From: Tenebrio molitor
Lineage: Eukaryota > Arthropoda > Insecta > Coleoptera > Tenebrionidae
Length of the DNA stretch: 64,000 bases
Reading direction: 5' to 3'
NCBI RefSeq assembly: GCF_963966145.1
Contig: NC_091056.1
Coordinates: 62,001-126,000 of the forward strand
The notes under the pieces are model-generated. The model had not been told where the DNA came from and made no database searches. It saw only the letters and a program-made list of their open reading frames with translations. This document shows, piece after piece, positions 63,936 through 64,000 of this stretch. The position numbers were made by a program, and so were the translations under genes. Positions within the stretch are counted from its first letter, which is position 1. Every line of letters begins with the position of its first letter.

Positions 63936-64000
63936 TATATATTACTACTATATTGCGTGATGCTAACAAAAGCTCCTATTTCGAAGCTCGCCAACTAAGG

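Overview
This is a eukaryotic, AT-rich, almost gene-free window that reads as arthropod, most likely insect, repeat DNA. Introns have GT-AG ends. The mobile-element families are those common in insects: BEL/Pao, P/THAP, piggyBac, DUF4817-type mariner, CryptonI-like tyrosine recombinase, pogo, PIF/Harbinger, several hAT lineages, Jockey/CR1-like and R2-like LINEs. The insect order cannot be settled from the sequence. No rRNA, CRISPR array or bacterial-style operon is visible. Only two ORFs do not look like transposons: an HExxH-containing 210-residue ORF (7.9-8.5 kb, minus) and an unidentified 138-residue ORF (12.9-13.3 kb, minus). A cluster of TATCGATA boxes followed by a splice donor (35.5-35.9 kb, plus) may be a host promoter with its first exon.

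Layout. 0-5 kb: a foldback element, a decayed hAT-type transposase, and a piggyBac remnant carrying its own nested MITE. 5-8 kb: LINE tail and pogo fragments. 7.9-8.5 kb: the HExxH ORF. 8.8-10.5 kb: an old hAT copy (A). 10.9-12.3 kb: a GC-richer LTR- or promoter-like tract. 14.6-15.5 kb: a deleted Tc1/IS630-type element. 15.6-21.95 kb: a large element with inverted arms of about 600 bp. It encloses the C-terminal part of an R2-type LINE protein followed, in the same frame, by a YqaJ (lambda-exonuclease-like) nuclease. A 2,694-bp hAT element (copy B) is inserted inside the YqaJ gene. 22.6-26.3 kb: a mariner deletion derivative carrying a second, apparently identical, inverted hAT copy (C). 27.2-28.2 kb: a Crypton-like recombinase. 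28.5-35 kb: mariner, LINE, hAT, Harbinger and SINE remnants. 36.5-40.1 kb: a pogo-like gene broken by a repeat and MITEs. 41.8-43.3 kb: the 5' ORF of an R2-like LINE. 44.2-49.9 kb: a BEL/Pao element on the minus strand. 51.3-62.7 kb: one P-element-like THAP transposase gene of at least eight exons, spread over 11 kb by nested elements.

The window is best read as a nested transposon graveyard with at least one young family (hAT B/C). Several insertions can be ordered in time because a sister copy keeps the empty site. The most unusual object is the long-TIR element with the LINE-endonuclease/YqaJ reading frame and clustered GGCGARTTGTCTCCC boxes in its arms.
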